A stretch of 64,000 nucleotides of DNA from the NCBI GenBank assembly GCA_002286715.1, contig NSJX01000058.1, forward strand, positions 72,075-136,074. Reading direction: 5' to 3'. This DNA is from Dentipellis sp. KUC8613. Its lineage: Eukaryota; Basidiomycota; Agaricomycetes; Russulales; Hericiaceae. Within the stretch, counting starts at the first letter, position 1. Every line of letters begins with the position of its first letter. Under the pieces are notes generated by a model. That model was not told the DNA's origin and ran no database searches. It saw only the letters and a list, made by a program, of their open reading frames with translations. Position numbers and translations under genes: made by a program. Positions 34,735-46,197 of this stretch are shown here, piece by piece.

Positions 34735-35500
34735 GAATTAAACCCTCAGCATCTTGGATGAACAACAGACACCGCGAGCCCAATCACTTACGCAAATAGA
34801 CGGTGTACCGTTCGAAGTGTAATCGAAGATGATATCTTTTTCAGATCCCTCGCGGATATGCAGGAGAATGCCCTCGTCTTTCTCGGTCTCATCGCCGTGT
34901 ACTGTACAATGCGGAGACCAGCAACTTCGAACTGCGTTCGTTGAATATTTCTTGAAGTATCATCACTGTTGTGAATGTTCATGGCGAGAGCATGGGGCGA
35001 AGTAGTAAGAAAAGACATACGGGGCGCGAAGGGCAACCTCACTGGCAGCTGGCTTGACGGTGCCAATCCAAACATCGGGCCTGAGGGAGGGTATAAGGAA
35101 GGCTGCGACGAATCGGGACAGCGAGGGAATCTCTGTATAAGACGATAGTCAGATATGTATCCTCGGAAGGAAACGCCTTTGGAGCATTAGAGTCGTAAAG
35201 ACTTTATAACGGAGTCGGATGAAGAGGTTGTCGAAGAAGGATGGTTGTGTAAGTCATTCGGTGGCCTATTGGGCTGGCACAGAGGAATAAGCGACGCAAG
35301 ACTCGAGACAATTCGGGGAGGGTGGAGATGTGTGACGGATTTGATACATTCTGCCTTTTGTCAACCGGCAGTCAGTGGGGAAATCTCAGACTCTCATGCA
35401 GCAAGCTTAAGTATCGGAAGGGTAAACTTCGAAGAAAGGACTGATGAGCAAATGTAAGAACGTAAATACCTTATTATTAATGACCTGAAGACATTCAACG
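34735..35500 (-). CDS. Candidate small multi-exon gene, unresolved
   Basis: On the minus strand several stretches read like exons with proper splice signals. The 3' one contains GDETEKDEGILLHIREGSEK followed by DIIFDYTSNGTPSIC and stops near 34735. A middle one (about 35030-35130) reads IPSLSRFVAAFLIPSLRPDV followed by WIGTVKPAASEVALRAP and then a GTATGT donor. A further one near 35280-35355 is preceded by an acceptor after GACAAAAG. I could not join them in one frame with canonical borders, so the model is incomplete, the gene is decayed, or I have misread a join. Function unknown. Confidence 0.3.
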
Positions 35501-35637
35501 AAGTACACTGTAATAAAGAGTGAGCTGAGGGAAGATGAAATCAGAGTACTGTCAGCTTACCGGACTCGGAAGCGCCCGTATGACGAGCGCTTACCCGCCT
35601 CTGCCGCTCCTCTATCTCCTGAGACCTCTCCTCGTCG

Positions 35638-37446
35638 TTGCCCACGATGGCAAGCACCTCGCATGGCACCCAAAAGCCTCATATGCCCTGCTTTGCCTAC
35701 CCTCATCCCGCCTCGCACTCTCCGACACCTTTCACCTTCACCCGACGACACTTCTCGGTCAAGACCGTCCCCGACACCTTCCCATACGACGTCCCGACCG
35801 ACAACGGGCTGCAGATCCACTACTTCGAGTTCCGAGGGAAGTGCCCACCGCCTTCAGACGTCGGGCACCCCGGCGACGTCTGGCTTGACCTAACGCCGGG
35901 CAATTACGCGCTGTACGCATGCATGCACGCGCCGGGCCAGTGGGCGCGCTGGCCTGGCCCGCGCAAGGCGAAGAAGCAGATGTTCGCGCACCCGCTGCTC
36001 CCGGGGCGCTACCTCTGGTGCACACGCAAACACGTGCTCTGGTACACCTGTGACGGCATCCGCAAAAACGCGTCGCTGCAGATGCGCGGCGAGGAGGACG
36101 ACTTTGGCCGCACGCGCCAGCGCGCCGTTGGCCCGACGGAGCGCGGCAGCGCACGCAACACCGAACGTACGCGCGACGGAAATGCAGAGGCTCGTGTCCC
36201 CTTGCGCACGGCGTCCGAAGCGATTGCAAAGATCCTGGAGATGGAGGAGGAAGAACGCAGGAGCGGCCGCGAGCCTCTGCCCCCACGACGCAAGCGGAGT
36301 GCACCACCGCCGGAGGCGAGGAAGCGCGCGAGGACAGATGATGGTGGGGGTGAGGAGGGCGGGGGCGGCGATGAGGAAGACGACAGGGATAGGGATGCAG
36401 ATGGTGAGCCCTCGCCCGAACCACCGCCGGCGCCAGCCCAGCCCCAGCCGAGGCCAACCCAACCCCAGTCCTATACCACGCATTCGTCTGCAGCTCCAAT
36501 AACATATCCAATTTTCTCCGAATGTTCATCTTCTCTGAGTCAAGCGCTTGGGCCTCAGCCCTTGCTGTCCCCACCGCAGGCGGCGTATCCGCGCCCGCAG
36601 CAGCATTATCAACAACCGCATCCTCAACCGCACTCGCAATCGCAACCGCAACCGCAAGCTCAGCCTGTAAATCTACCTCATCATCCACCCGCTAACCCAC
36701 AAAATCCCCCGTCTACTCGCCCAACGGCGTCCGCACCAGCGCCGTCATTATCCTCGGGACCCATTTCCTCGGGACCTCGTTCCCATCCCTCGGCCTCAAC
36801 CTCGAGCAGCACAACCGCTTCAACACAAACAGCACCTCCACAGACCCCCCGCATCATCGAGCGCACACGCTTCCTCGAGCAGGAGGTCCTCCGCGCGCGC
36901 GATGAGGCGCGACGGCTGAGCGAGGAGAACCGGCGACTTAGTGCAGAGAACGCACGTCTCGCAGAGGAGTGTGCGCGCATGCGCGCTTCAGGGGGCGCAC
37001 ATAGCTCCGTGTCATTGGGAACGGGATTGGGAACAGGGGTGCTGGTGCCGGAGCTGGCGGGCGCAGTGCGCGATGCAATGACCAGTGCGCTGGGCTCGCG
37101 CGTCGGGCATTGTACGTGTGGAAGTTCGGTATGATTTCCCCTACGATCCGCTGATCCTCTTGCCTGGCAGTCCTCCAAGATGCTCAAGAGCAACGCGCTG
37201 CGAGGCTTGAAGCGGAGCACAAGCTCGGCGAGCTCCAGGAGCAGCTCAAGAAGGTGCGTCCTCTGCCCGCACCTATACTACACCTGCATGCTGAGCAACG
37301 TGTCTTCTTAGATCACGCAGGCGTTTCAGCTGGGCGCGAACATGAATCATGCTCCACATTCTGCGGGCGGGGGTGTAGGTATGGGGAATGGTGCCCTGCA
37401 TACGCCGGGGCCAAGTCCGAGGATGGGTGTGTCGGATGCTGGGTAG
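35638..37446 (+). CDS. Unknown protein with ordered N-terminal domain and coiled coil
   Basis: Three exons: 35638-37111, 37171-37253 and 37312-37446. The start MPTMASTSHG is the first Met of the frame; Met 35647 is an alternative. Residues about 40-165 form the ordered part, rich in Trp/Tyr/Cys (YFEFRGKCPPPSDVG, VWLDLTPGNYALYACMH, LLPGRYLWCTRKHVLWYTCDG). A basic/acidic stretch follows (PLPPRRKRSAPPPEARKRAR, nuclear-signal-like). A long Pro/Gln/Ser region and a coiled coil (RFLEQEVLRARDEARRLSEE and further heptads) continue across both introns. This suggests a nuclear, oligomeric, possibly DNA- or chromatin-related protein. I do not recognise the family. Confidence 0.7.
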
Positions 37447-38783
37447 GTTGGGTTACGGTCTGGATGAGGTGACGATTAGGGGGGAATGTAATACTTATGC
37501 ATGGTTTCGCACTGTGAGCGATGTAATGGTCTCCTGGTATTATTACTTATAATTGTTGTACGAGAATATGAATGAGAAGTAATTGTTTCACTGGCATTTG
37601 CCACTCTTCGGAAGAGATGGACTTCACTTACTCAAGAGACATGACTATGCGACACTAGTACTACCTGGCGAAGATCTTCCACCTGCTATGAAATCAGCGC
37701 ATATTCAGATGGCTTGCGATACAGTTTATTAACCGTGAAAGTTAGATATTGTATCCCATCTTCCATCGCGTCTGGTCGAAGTCAGCCGGTGCCACACCCA
37801 CCTGTCTACCTGACAGATGCTGGCAACTGTAGTCCCGGAGGGGACAGAAATCAAACATTGATATGCCGTACGTCGGTGAAAACGATGTCAATATGAGATA
37901 TCCCCATTCTTTTCTTGATAACGCGGTAAATTGAATACGGGAGCCGCTTCCCAGGGCCAAGGTGGATCATGTGCTCGTCACGCCGTTGTCTCGGAGCTTG
38001 AGACGTCCATACAATGAAAACCCACCTGCTTTTTTAAACTGCGAAGCCTATGCGTAGAACAGACTGGTCTGCCTTGGAGGAACTTTGGGATGGATAGTTG
38101 TCGGGGTAATACCGTGCTGAGCTTTTGACAACTGAAGTCATCCGATTGACCATCAAGGCGTTTCGCATACGACCCTCGGCCTGCAATCGGAGCGTCGACC
38201 CTCACATATACGACGACGGAAGGAGTAAGGTCACGTCTTGATCCATTGGTATAACGCGACAAAGCTGAACAGAACAAGAGCGGGCGGCCCTAAACCGAGA
38301 ACACGTGACCACGACACGGCGAACGACAACATGAACGTGAATATCGACGTACGAAACCCCAACAAATCGATCTTGAAAGGCAGAATACGCCTATGAGCCA
38401 GCGAACCACATCCCGAAGCAGGAGACGCAAGAAGGGTGGGGAAAACGATTAGATAAAGGATGGATAACGGTAGGAAACCGAGCGGGCGGGCGACAGGATG
38501 TGAGAACGCGAACGAAGAGTGAATCGAAGCGAAAGACAGGGGTACCGCTGATGGATACACAAATGCAATAACAGATAGCGACAGGATGGACACGGAAGGG
38601 GCACGAGGGGCACGAGCGAATAATAAACAACAATCCATACCATAACAGACCACACCATACGAGAGTTCGAAATGAGGGAGGGGGCGACAAGGAGTCGCGA
38701 GTTATCTGCGCGACGGTGATGAAACAAGATATGGCACAGCAAAGAAGAGTTAGTGGGGAGTATGGATGATGGAGAATCCGGAG
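37447..38783. other. Intergenic region, nothing recognised
   Basis: About 1.3 kb between two converging genes. Minus-strand ORFs at 38231-38862 overlap each other in different frames and have no motif or spliceable continuation. Treated as non-coding. Confidence 0.35.
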
Positions 38784-39416
38784 CTACGTGGCCTGCTTGG
38801 CAAGAAGCCGTCGCTTCGACTCCGCAAGCTCGCTCGGGCCCATCCGTGCCACGGCTGCCCACGCAACCGCATGCTCACGCTCACAATGCCCGATGAGGTC
38901 GCCCCACGCCGCTTCCTTCGGGAAGCCCACGACAGGTGCGCCGTGGTCTGCTTGTTGACGCGAGCTGTGGATGATTAATGAGTTCTGCACATCACGATAA
39001 TCCTTGAAGGGAGTGAAAGAGGACATACAGGCACATCCGACAGAGCAAACGGTCGCCCTGCGTATCGTACACCAGTTCAATCTGTTGCTTCCCGATCTTC
39101 CCGCCCGGGCTCTGCTGGCTCGACGAAGGGGTTATGTCATCGCCTTTCGCATCCTGCATCCCGGAAGGTGCGGCCTCGGGCTGCTTCGGCGAGTCAGCGG
39201 GGGCAGATGTAGGCGTCGGGAATGCCGCCTCGGCAGGAGGTATGTCGCCCTTTGAGTCACCCTCGTCAGGAGGCGAGAGACGTCGCTTCTTCGTGGGTTG
39301 ACCCTGGTCGAGTGAATCCTCTTCACGGTCGCGTGTATTCCCTGACATGGCGCTATTGAGATCCGGAAGCGATAGCATTTGTTGCTGCTGTTGCTGTTGC
39401 GATTGCTGCTGTTGCG

Positions 39417-39460
<44 letters not shown>

Positions 39461-41046
39461 ATTTGTCGCTGTTGCTGCTGTTGCTGCTGGTCGTCCGACG
39501 GCATGAGCGGGAGGAGTGTGAACGCCTCAACCATGTCGTCGGTAAGGTCAATCACGTTACTAGACTGCTCCGGTGGAGCGATGGCCGCTGCATGGCCGCA
39601 TGTGCATGACTCGCGGATCTGACGTGCACACATGGTAAGCATCAAGCGGTGGAAGGGATGGAAGAGAAACACGTACCTGCTGCAGCTTCGCCTCCGCCTC
39701 CTGCAGACGCCGTTCCGCCTGCATCCTCCGCGCCTCTTCCTCCCTCTTCTCGAAAAGATCTGTGGACGCATGAGCTGCATGGATCAAATGGGGAGAAAAG
39801 CGAACGTACACGTCGCAGAGCGCACTTCGCTCTCCCGACTCATGGCGGCGGCCATCTCGGCACCCACCAACGCACCGCCATTCGCGCCCACGCTCTCGCC
39901 CTCCTTCGCCCTCCACATCCCCGCAAGCGTGCGGTAATTCCTCTCCAGCTCGCTAAAGCGGCCCTCCAGCTCCCGCTTCTCCCGCTCGACGGCCTCCAAG
40001 CGTGCCCGTTCATTCTCCCACGTGCCCCGCTCAACCTCGAGGCGGCGCATGTCGTTCAGGAGGCGCGTGTGCTGCCCCTGGAGCGTGCTGTGCATGTGGA
40101 CGACGCCCGCGAGCTCACGCTGCACGGTGGACACGGTGATGTTCCAGGTCTGCTCGAGGAGCGCTTTCGTCGGCTGGAGGAGCTCGAAGGCGGCGAGAGT
40201 GGGGTCGGCGAGGGGCCCATTCGGCGGCTGGGCCGGGCGACGGCTGGATCCCTGATGCGATTGGGGCTGGGAGGGACCAGGCGGGTGCTGCGTGTGTTGT
40301 GGATGAGACGCGTGAGATTGGGATGGGTGTGGGCGGGGAGGTGCTTGCATCTGCTGTTGCTGGGCACGCTGCATTTGCATGTGCTGCTGCTGAGCCTGCT
40401 GGTGTTGTTGTGATGCCGCGGCATCGGATGCGCTGCGCGAGCCCTGCGGGTGCGGCACGACGCGTCCCTGAGGTTGTGGAGGCCGAGGCTGCTGGTGCAG
40501 ATACACCGGCTGCTGTTGGACCTGTTGCCGCGGCTGGTGTTGTTGCTGTTGCTGCTGGTGCGGATGCTGCGGGTGCTGCTGCGATTGAGGCGGCATCGCC
40601 ATCGGCAGCGATGCGCGCTGGCTCTGCCGAAGCTGTACCTGCGGGTACGCACCGGAGCTCGCCTCAGCGATATTCGGCATCGAGTGTCGGTATTGCGGGA
40701 CTTGTGGGGGCCAAGGCTGCTGGTGCTGTTGCTGCTGGTGCTGTTGCTGGAGATATTGTTGCTGCTGCATGTGTTGCTGCTGGGCGTGATGGTGGTCAGG
40801 ATGTCCGGGGAATGTGTTCCCGACGTGCGTGTTCGCGGGCGACGACCCGTGCGCGGAGGGCGGAGGCGTCGGGATTGGGCCCGCTCGCGGAACCATACCC
40901 GACGACATTGCGTGTGAGTTGGTGGGTCCAGGATTCACGTTGACTTGGGACTCGTGGTTTGGGCGTGGTTGCATGTGTGCATGCTGGTCTGATAGAGCGG
41001 AGGGAGGACGCGACGAGGACGGATGCGGCTCGTTTTGATTTTGCAT
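38784..41046 (-). CDS. Polyglutamine protein with C-terminal zinc-finger-like motif
   Basis: Starts at 41046 (MQNQNEPHPSSSRPPS). The first exon codes a Gln/His/Pro-rich region of about 270 residues and then a coiled coil (WNITVSTVQRELAGVVHMHS, LEAVEREKRELEGRFSELER). A short coiled-coil exon follows (DLFEKREEEARRMQAERRLQ). Next is an exon with CTCGH, the uninterrupted Gln run, a basic TKKRRLSPP nuclear-signal-like motif and acidic Pro-rich sequence. The last exon completes LLCRMCLSRQQADHG ... GDLIGHCEREH, a C-x2-C ... H-x4-H pattern like a divergent C2H2 finger. Stop at 38784-38786. A nuclear, transcription-related role is inferred from composition and finger only. Confidence 0.75.
39418..39460. 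repeat. (CTG)14 / (CAG)14 triplet repeat
   Basis: Fourteen uninterrupted CTG units on the plus strand read as CAG (glutamine) in the minus-strand gene. Interrupted CTG/TTG units continue on the left side from about 39379. Confidence 0.9.
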
Positions 41047-42024
41047 CTTTCCTGGAGCAGAATAAACGAGTATTCTGCCTAACTACCGAATGTATACGGC
41101 TTTTGAGGAGGAGGAAGAGGAAGAAAACAAGAACAGGAGGGAGAGCAGGGAGCCTCAGTTTGCTGCCGCGCGGTGACCTGCCTTTACGTACAAATCTCGG
41201 GCAAAAGCGCACTGAGGTCAAATCTGCGCGGGATTGCGCAAATACAAGCTCGAGTGTGGCTGCTTTCAACAAGCACCTGTTACGCAGTGTCTTTGATGAT
41301 GTACACCTCTAGAGACGCGATACATTATCCAATCGAAATTTTACTCCATGACAGTGACAGTACTGAGCGAGCTTTCTGCGGACGCTTTGTAGACGGAGAC
41401 CTGAAATTAAAAGTTACACGAAAGCATTCCGCATTTGGCTTGTTTCGGACCGACCACGTTTTAGTCCTCCACTAGTAGTCTAAACCCCAGGTTCGACTCA
41501 CGGACGTACTGTATCGATTCGACCACTACATATCCTCCGATGAAGCACACGCCAACACTGTATGTTTCAAGAAATTTTGAATCTATTTTTTGTGCTGCGT
41601 TCGACTTGAGTCCCTCTCATAAAACGAGGACGTCCCTTGGCAAGACCCGTCATCGAAACTAATCCGTCTGTCACCATCATCTGAACAGTGAAGAACACCG
41701 TGGTATACGGTATAGCCTGCGCACGGAGTGAGATAGCCCAACAGAAATCTTCATAAGTACTACTCTTTGGTCATTCGGGGAATCGCTTCTGACATTCTGC
41801 TACAGGACATTCGACACCTTGTTCCCGGGAACGAATTGGCACCGCTTCACGCGCAACCGGTCGCGAACATCGGAAGCACTCCATTGTTATTTCTCCTTTA
41901 AGATGACGTGCCGCAAAAGAAAGATGTTGTAGGAACGTTTCTTGCGGGGAGAAAGGTTTTTCACCAAGGTACGTATGATCTACGATAGATTTATTGCCGA
42001 AGTGTTGACATGGGATGGATCAAG
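41047..42024. other. Intergenic region, nothing recognised
   Basis: This stretch holds the promoter of the polyglutamine gene and the 3' flank of the But2-like gene. No ORF is defensible. Confidence 0.35.
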
Positions 42025-42873
42025 TTACAATGCCACCCCTGTCAAAGACGACCTCTGCCTCAAGAAAATGCCTACATGTCGCAGAATTACGAAGTGAGTG
42101 GTTTGAGAGTACGGCGTAGTGTTGGCGTATTGAACTCACCTAATAAATTGTTCCGCGGATTCTGCCACAGCTCAACGTGACAGCCCGAGTCTGACTGATC
42201 ATCCCGCTGCGCGCACGCAAGCTCAAACGTAAAGAACTCTCCCCACCGACACTCCCATTCGGCCATGAAAACGGACGTGCGAGGTAGAAGGGACACTGTT
42301 CCCATGAAGTCCTTCCGACGAGGACGTGTTTGCCATGAGAGGGACGACGGCTGGAGGCGATGCCCAGCGTCTAGCATCCACACATTCAACGTTGTGTTGG
42401 TGGTAAGCTCGCCGTTTGTGTCTGTGAAGCCTTCGAAAGCGAAATGCAACGAGCATCGCTCATAACCATAGTCCACAGCACGGAATTGGGCGATGGAGGA
42501 TACCTGTTACTTGTGTCGATGTCTCAGCCGCACAGGACACAAGGGACACACGCACCTCGGGAGTCACTTCGAAGTGGCGGATCTCAGGCGAGACCGAGCC
42601 GATCTTCGTAAATCGCTGGAGAGCATCGTCATCCCACACTCTAGAAGGGTCGGCTTCACTGATCTGCGTCAACAGGAAAGGATAGGTATCGAAATGGCGA
42701 GTCGCTTCATCTGCCGGGTCGTAGTGGATCTTATCCAGACCGATGTAGGTCGACGGCCGTTCGAGAATATCTTGCGGTCTTGGAAAAAGCGCGTTGCTGT
42801 ACGAAGGAGGCGTGAAGAGGAAGGCATTTGCGACCGTGCAGATTATGGTGACTATCAAAGCGGCGAAGTGCAT
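42025..42873 (-). CDS. Small secreted But2-like protein
   Basis: Three exons (42873-42556, 42503-42140, 42071-42025) give 242 residues. The N-terminal signal peptide is MHFAALIVTIICTVANA. The mature part includes YIGLDKIHYDP, DADSRV-like spacing before the middle, then QFRAVDYGYERCSLHFAFEG, TLNVWMLDAG, SLSWQTRPRR, FFTFELACAQ and CHVELWQNPRNNLLGIF. The pattern of a beta-sandwich ending in C-x-V-x-x-W-Q is typical of Agaricomycete proteins annotated as ubiquitin-3-binding But2 C-terminal domain. Those proteins are secreted here, so the yeast name says little about function. The frame seems to stop earlier unless both introns are removed; the borders are canonical. Confidence 0.7.
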
Positions 42874-43273
42874 TGACGAGAGCTTCGCAGGGGTTCTAGT
42901 GTCACCTATGGAATGTGATGAACATGACGGGGCTCGAGGCTGGGTATGTCATTTACGAGTATCATCGTCTTGCGGCGAGGGTGGGATCGCGTCAGTCGGC
43001 AGCAACGTATACTCCTGTGTCATAAAGCACAAAGCAAGGCGGTAGAAACAACGATGGTGGAAGAGCAACGGGCGTGGTTTATGTTGAAAGACGTGCAATC
43101 TCAATCAGGATGTAGCAATGTATCAAGGGTGTAGAGTAGCTGTCGTCGGGTGCTCTACTCACATGGCTTCCAAACATATCTTTCCCTCAGTTTTGCGCGC
43201 CCCTTTCCGTGCAGAGAGCGCCCATCGTATGCCAGGGTCGCTCGGAGTGCCAAGCATCAGTAAGTGACGCAGA

Positions 43274-43306
43274 GCCTGAGGGAGCCTGACACAGGCTCTC
43301 TCAGGC
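43274..43306. repeat. Hairpin at the left edge of the mobile region
   Basis: GCCTGAGGGAGCCTG (43274-43288) and CAGGCTCTCTCAGGC (43292-43306) pair with one mismatch around a 3-nt loop. More CAGGCTCTC-like words follow to about 43345. A similar CCTGAGAG-rich hairpin lies beyond the transposase at 52547-52595. Confidence 0.7.
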
Positions 43307-43573
43307 TCTCCCAGGCTCTACGAGGGCTCTCAGGGTCCCAGACGCCAGATGCTCGATGTTTCGCGCTCAGGGCTTTCGATGAATTCGCCTGCAGGCCTTC
43401 AGACCCATCAGGCTTCAGGCTTCCAGGGTTTGGTGTCAGGATTAGACCATGGGACCAGCATTCACGTATTTTTCTACGACAACATATCTGTATCTACAGC
43501 CTACTACTACGTGTTCTCTTGCACTGGGTACCTTGTTCATTTCTGGCAAAATTATGAGTTCCGGGCACCACAG

Positions 43574-46197
43574 CTAGAAAGCATGGACGTACCATGCTTC
43601 TTCAGCATCATCTTCAAACGAGGGGGGACTGCTCGCTTCCGCCACAACCAAGCCACCTACGTCGTCCATAGAAACAGCAACGGCACGGCGCGTCTGGCTC
43701 TCGATGAGAGCGAGAACCTCGTTTGTGAGTGCCGCGACACGCTTTGGCTTGCGAAGAAGAAGTGCGACTGACGTGAGCCAGTCCGTAGTAGTCGTACCGT
43801 AGTAATCCATAGTAAACTTCGGGCCTTGCACAAACTCGCCTGAGATGTACATCTTGAACGCGCGTTCCACCTAGGAGTCGGGTGCGCTTAGCGCGAAACA
43901 CAATATGAGATACCACGCAATACGTACGGCGGCGACCGAGAGTGCAAGTGCGCCGGCAGGATAACTCTCTGATTCGATTTCTGAATCCACGATTGCTTTG
44001 AAATAAACGGCGAAAACCTCGATTATGTATCGTGATCGAAGAGACCCAGTGGGACCCTAATTCCAAATTAGAATGGGTTGTTAATCGGGAGGAACAACCT
44101 ACGTTGGCATCGGGATTTGCCCAGAAGGCCTCACCATAATCACGGCGCAAAGCGGAAGTGGCCCATGCAGCCCGCTTCGATTGAGGGATCGCAACTGCGG
44201 CGACTTGAACGGCTTTGACTGCGGTCGAACCCACAGAGCTGCGCCAGTCGTACACGGCTTGACGAGCCTAGATTGAAATTAGACATTGAATAAGAAAAGG
44301 AATCTAACACTTACCCGTTTGCACATTGGGTTTCCCGCCAGCTTCATGTCGTACTGTTGCTCCGGCCAGACAGTATCCGCGGCCTGCTGCGCTAAAGACG
44401 GCAACATTTTCAAGCTCCACACGTCATCCTGGGCACCTAATAGTGCCAGTAACGTGGGGACAAAGCGGGACTGGAAGTCAATTTGTGCCCATTCGGGTAA
44501 TGTACTGAGCGCCGTGGACGAAGGCGTGTGTGTGGCCCCACTTGTCTTTGACGTGGCCTTCGACGTGCGAGCGGGTGTGACCTGGAGCTTCTCGGTAGCG
44601 TTGAAAGGAACACGAACTGAATTAGTTTTGCGAATCGTGCGCTAGGCAAGTTACACCACGATTAGCAATGAAAGCTTCACGGTACAAAGCAGTACTCACC
44701 TCTTTAACAGCTGTCTGTGGAGCTCGAGCCGTCAGCATCTTTTTGAAAGCGGGATTTGTTGCGCCGTCATCATCCGAGACCAGGTCGCTGACAACAAGTT
44801 CGAGAGGCTTTTCACATATGAGCAACCAAGTGTGTAGCAATCTGCAAGGCATGCGTACCTTTTTGGCTGATAAGCGTAGCGCTGCATCCTCTGTAATCAT
44901 CACAGATTTGTCGTCGAATCCTGCCACGTCGTCCGACAGATCAGAGAGAAGATCGTGGTCCGATGGCGTTTGCTGACGCCGTGCTTGTCCAAGTTTGGGC
45001 GTGACCGTCGTCGCACCCTTCAGCCCCACGAGGGTACGCCAATCCTTTGAAAGCGAACCAACGGATTTTTTGGCCTTCTTGGCATCGGTTTGAACATCAA
45101 CCTTGCTACATTTGTGAATGATGAGCTTCATGGATCATAGGTGTATTCGTCCGACATACCTGGTGGGTGTTTTGCGCTTCGTCGGGACAGCTGGCTTCTT
45201 GCGAGCAGCTGCAACTTGCGCTCGGTCTGATTGGATACGAGCCTCTTTCTTTTCTGCCGCCGTTTGTGCCTATAACATGTCAATGAGTGAGTCTCGACCC
45301 GTCATATTCACGAACGAGGAGGTGAAGTGGAGGAGACGAATCGTCGTGGGAACATCATAAAAATTCGAAGCATTGCGCATACGCCAAGGCTGTGCAGACT
45401 CCAAGTCGCTCTGCGCGATGACCTTTGTGCGACCAGTCCGCCTGGCGCTCTCAAGACGCGATAAGATTCATGAACACCAAAATACATCTGGAGCAGCTGC
45501 GTCCATGATACACTGGAGAATCGGAGCACACCTTCGATTTTGCCTTTGGTCGAGATCCACGCTTTGCCACCGCTGCGACCCATTCCGCTTGCGCTTGCTT
45601 CTGCTCCTCGGTGAGCTCAACTTCTTCTTCGTCCTCAATGTCTTGACTCTCTTCAGTAATGTCTTCACTTCCTGCTTCTTCTTCGGCATCAGTAGTACCA
45701 TATAGAAAGGCTGGGGCACGAGCGATGGAAATCTGCTCCCTTCGTTCACGATCTTGCCTCTGATCCTGAACCTGCGCAATCTCCGCCAGCTGTGAGTCTT
45801 TTTCATGCTTCTTCTTCGCCACTGCCGCATCTTTATCTGCCTTTGCTTTCGCCAGAGCAGCACGCTTAGCGTGAGCCGCAGCTGCAACATCCGCACGCGT
45901 CTTTTTCTCAACCCCCGCTGCACGGCCAGGATGTTTCTGGTTCCCCATACGAAGGATACGCTCGGCAGCTGGTAGAGGCTGTCGGGCACCTCTCTTGCTA
46001 TAGATTTGCGTAAGTATCTCAGAATATAGACCAGATTGTAACGATACAACTTACATTTTCACTGGTAGGGGCGAGGGATCTTTCAATGTCTTATTGTCTT
46101 CGAGAGAACCAGGCTGGGGGCTAGGGCTCGAGGGAGCAAAGGGATCCGAGTCTGCCAATGGTACGACTTTGTTCTGTGCTCGAGTCGTAGGAGCCAT
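43574..46197 (-). CDS. DUF6532-like protein associated with the transposon
   Basis: A multi-exon minus-strand gene starting at 46197 (MAPTTRAQNKVVPLADS). The N-terminal half is Lys/Ala/Glu-rich and helical (AAAAHAKRAALAKAKADKDA), with acidic runs and basic, nuclear-like segments (SKVDVQTDAKKAKKSV). A conserved region follows: LPSLAQQAADTVWPEQQYDM, CKRARQAVYDWRSSVGSTAV, LRRDYGEAFWANPDAN. The C-terminus contains VERAFKMYISGEFVQGPKFT and a LIESQTRRAVAV helix, then an acidic end near 43574. The layout recalls the DUF6532 family that is expanded in Agaricomycetes near mobile DNA; the match is from memory. It is divergent from the Plavaka transposase, about 235 bp away. Function unknown. The 3' end may include another small exon. 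Confidence 0.6.

Noticed and set aside
39347..39622. Poly-Cys / poly-Leu ORFs
   Set aside because: Other-frame readings of the CTG repeat.
41480..41510. GGTTCGACTC, like a tRNA B box
   Set aside because: No matching A box or cloverleaf arms upstream.
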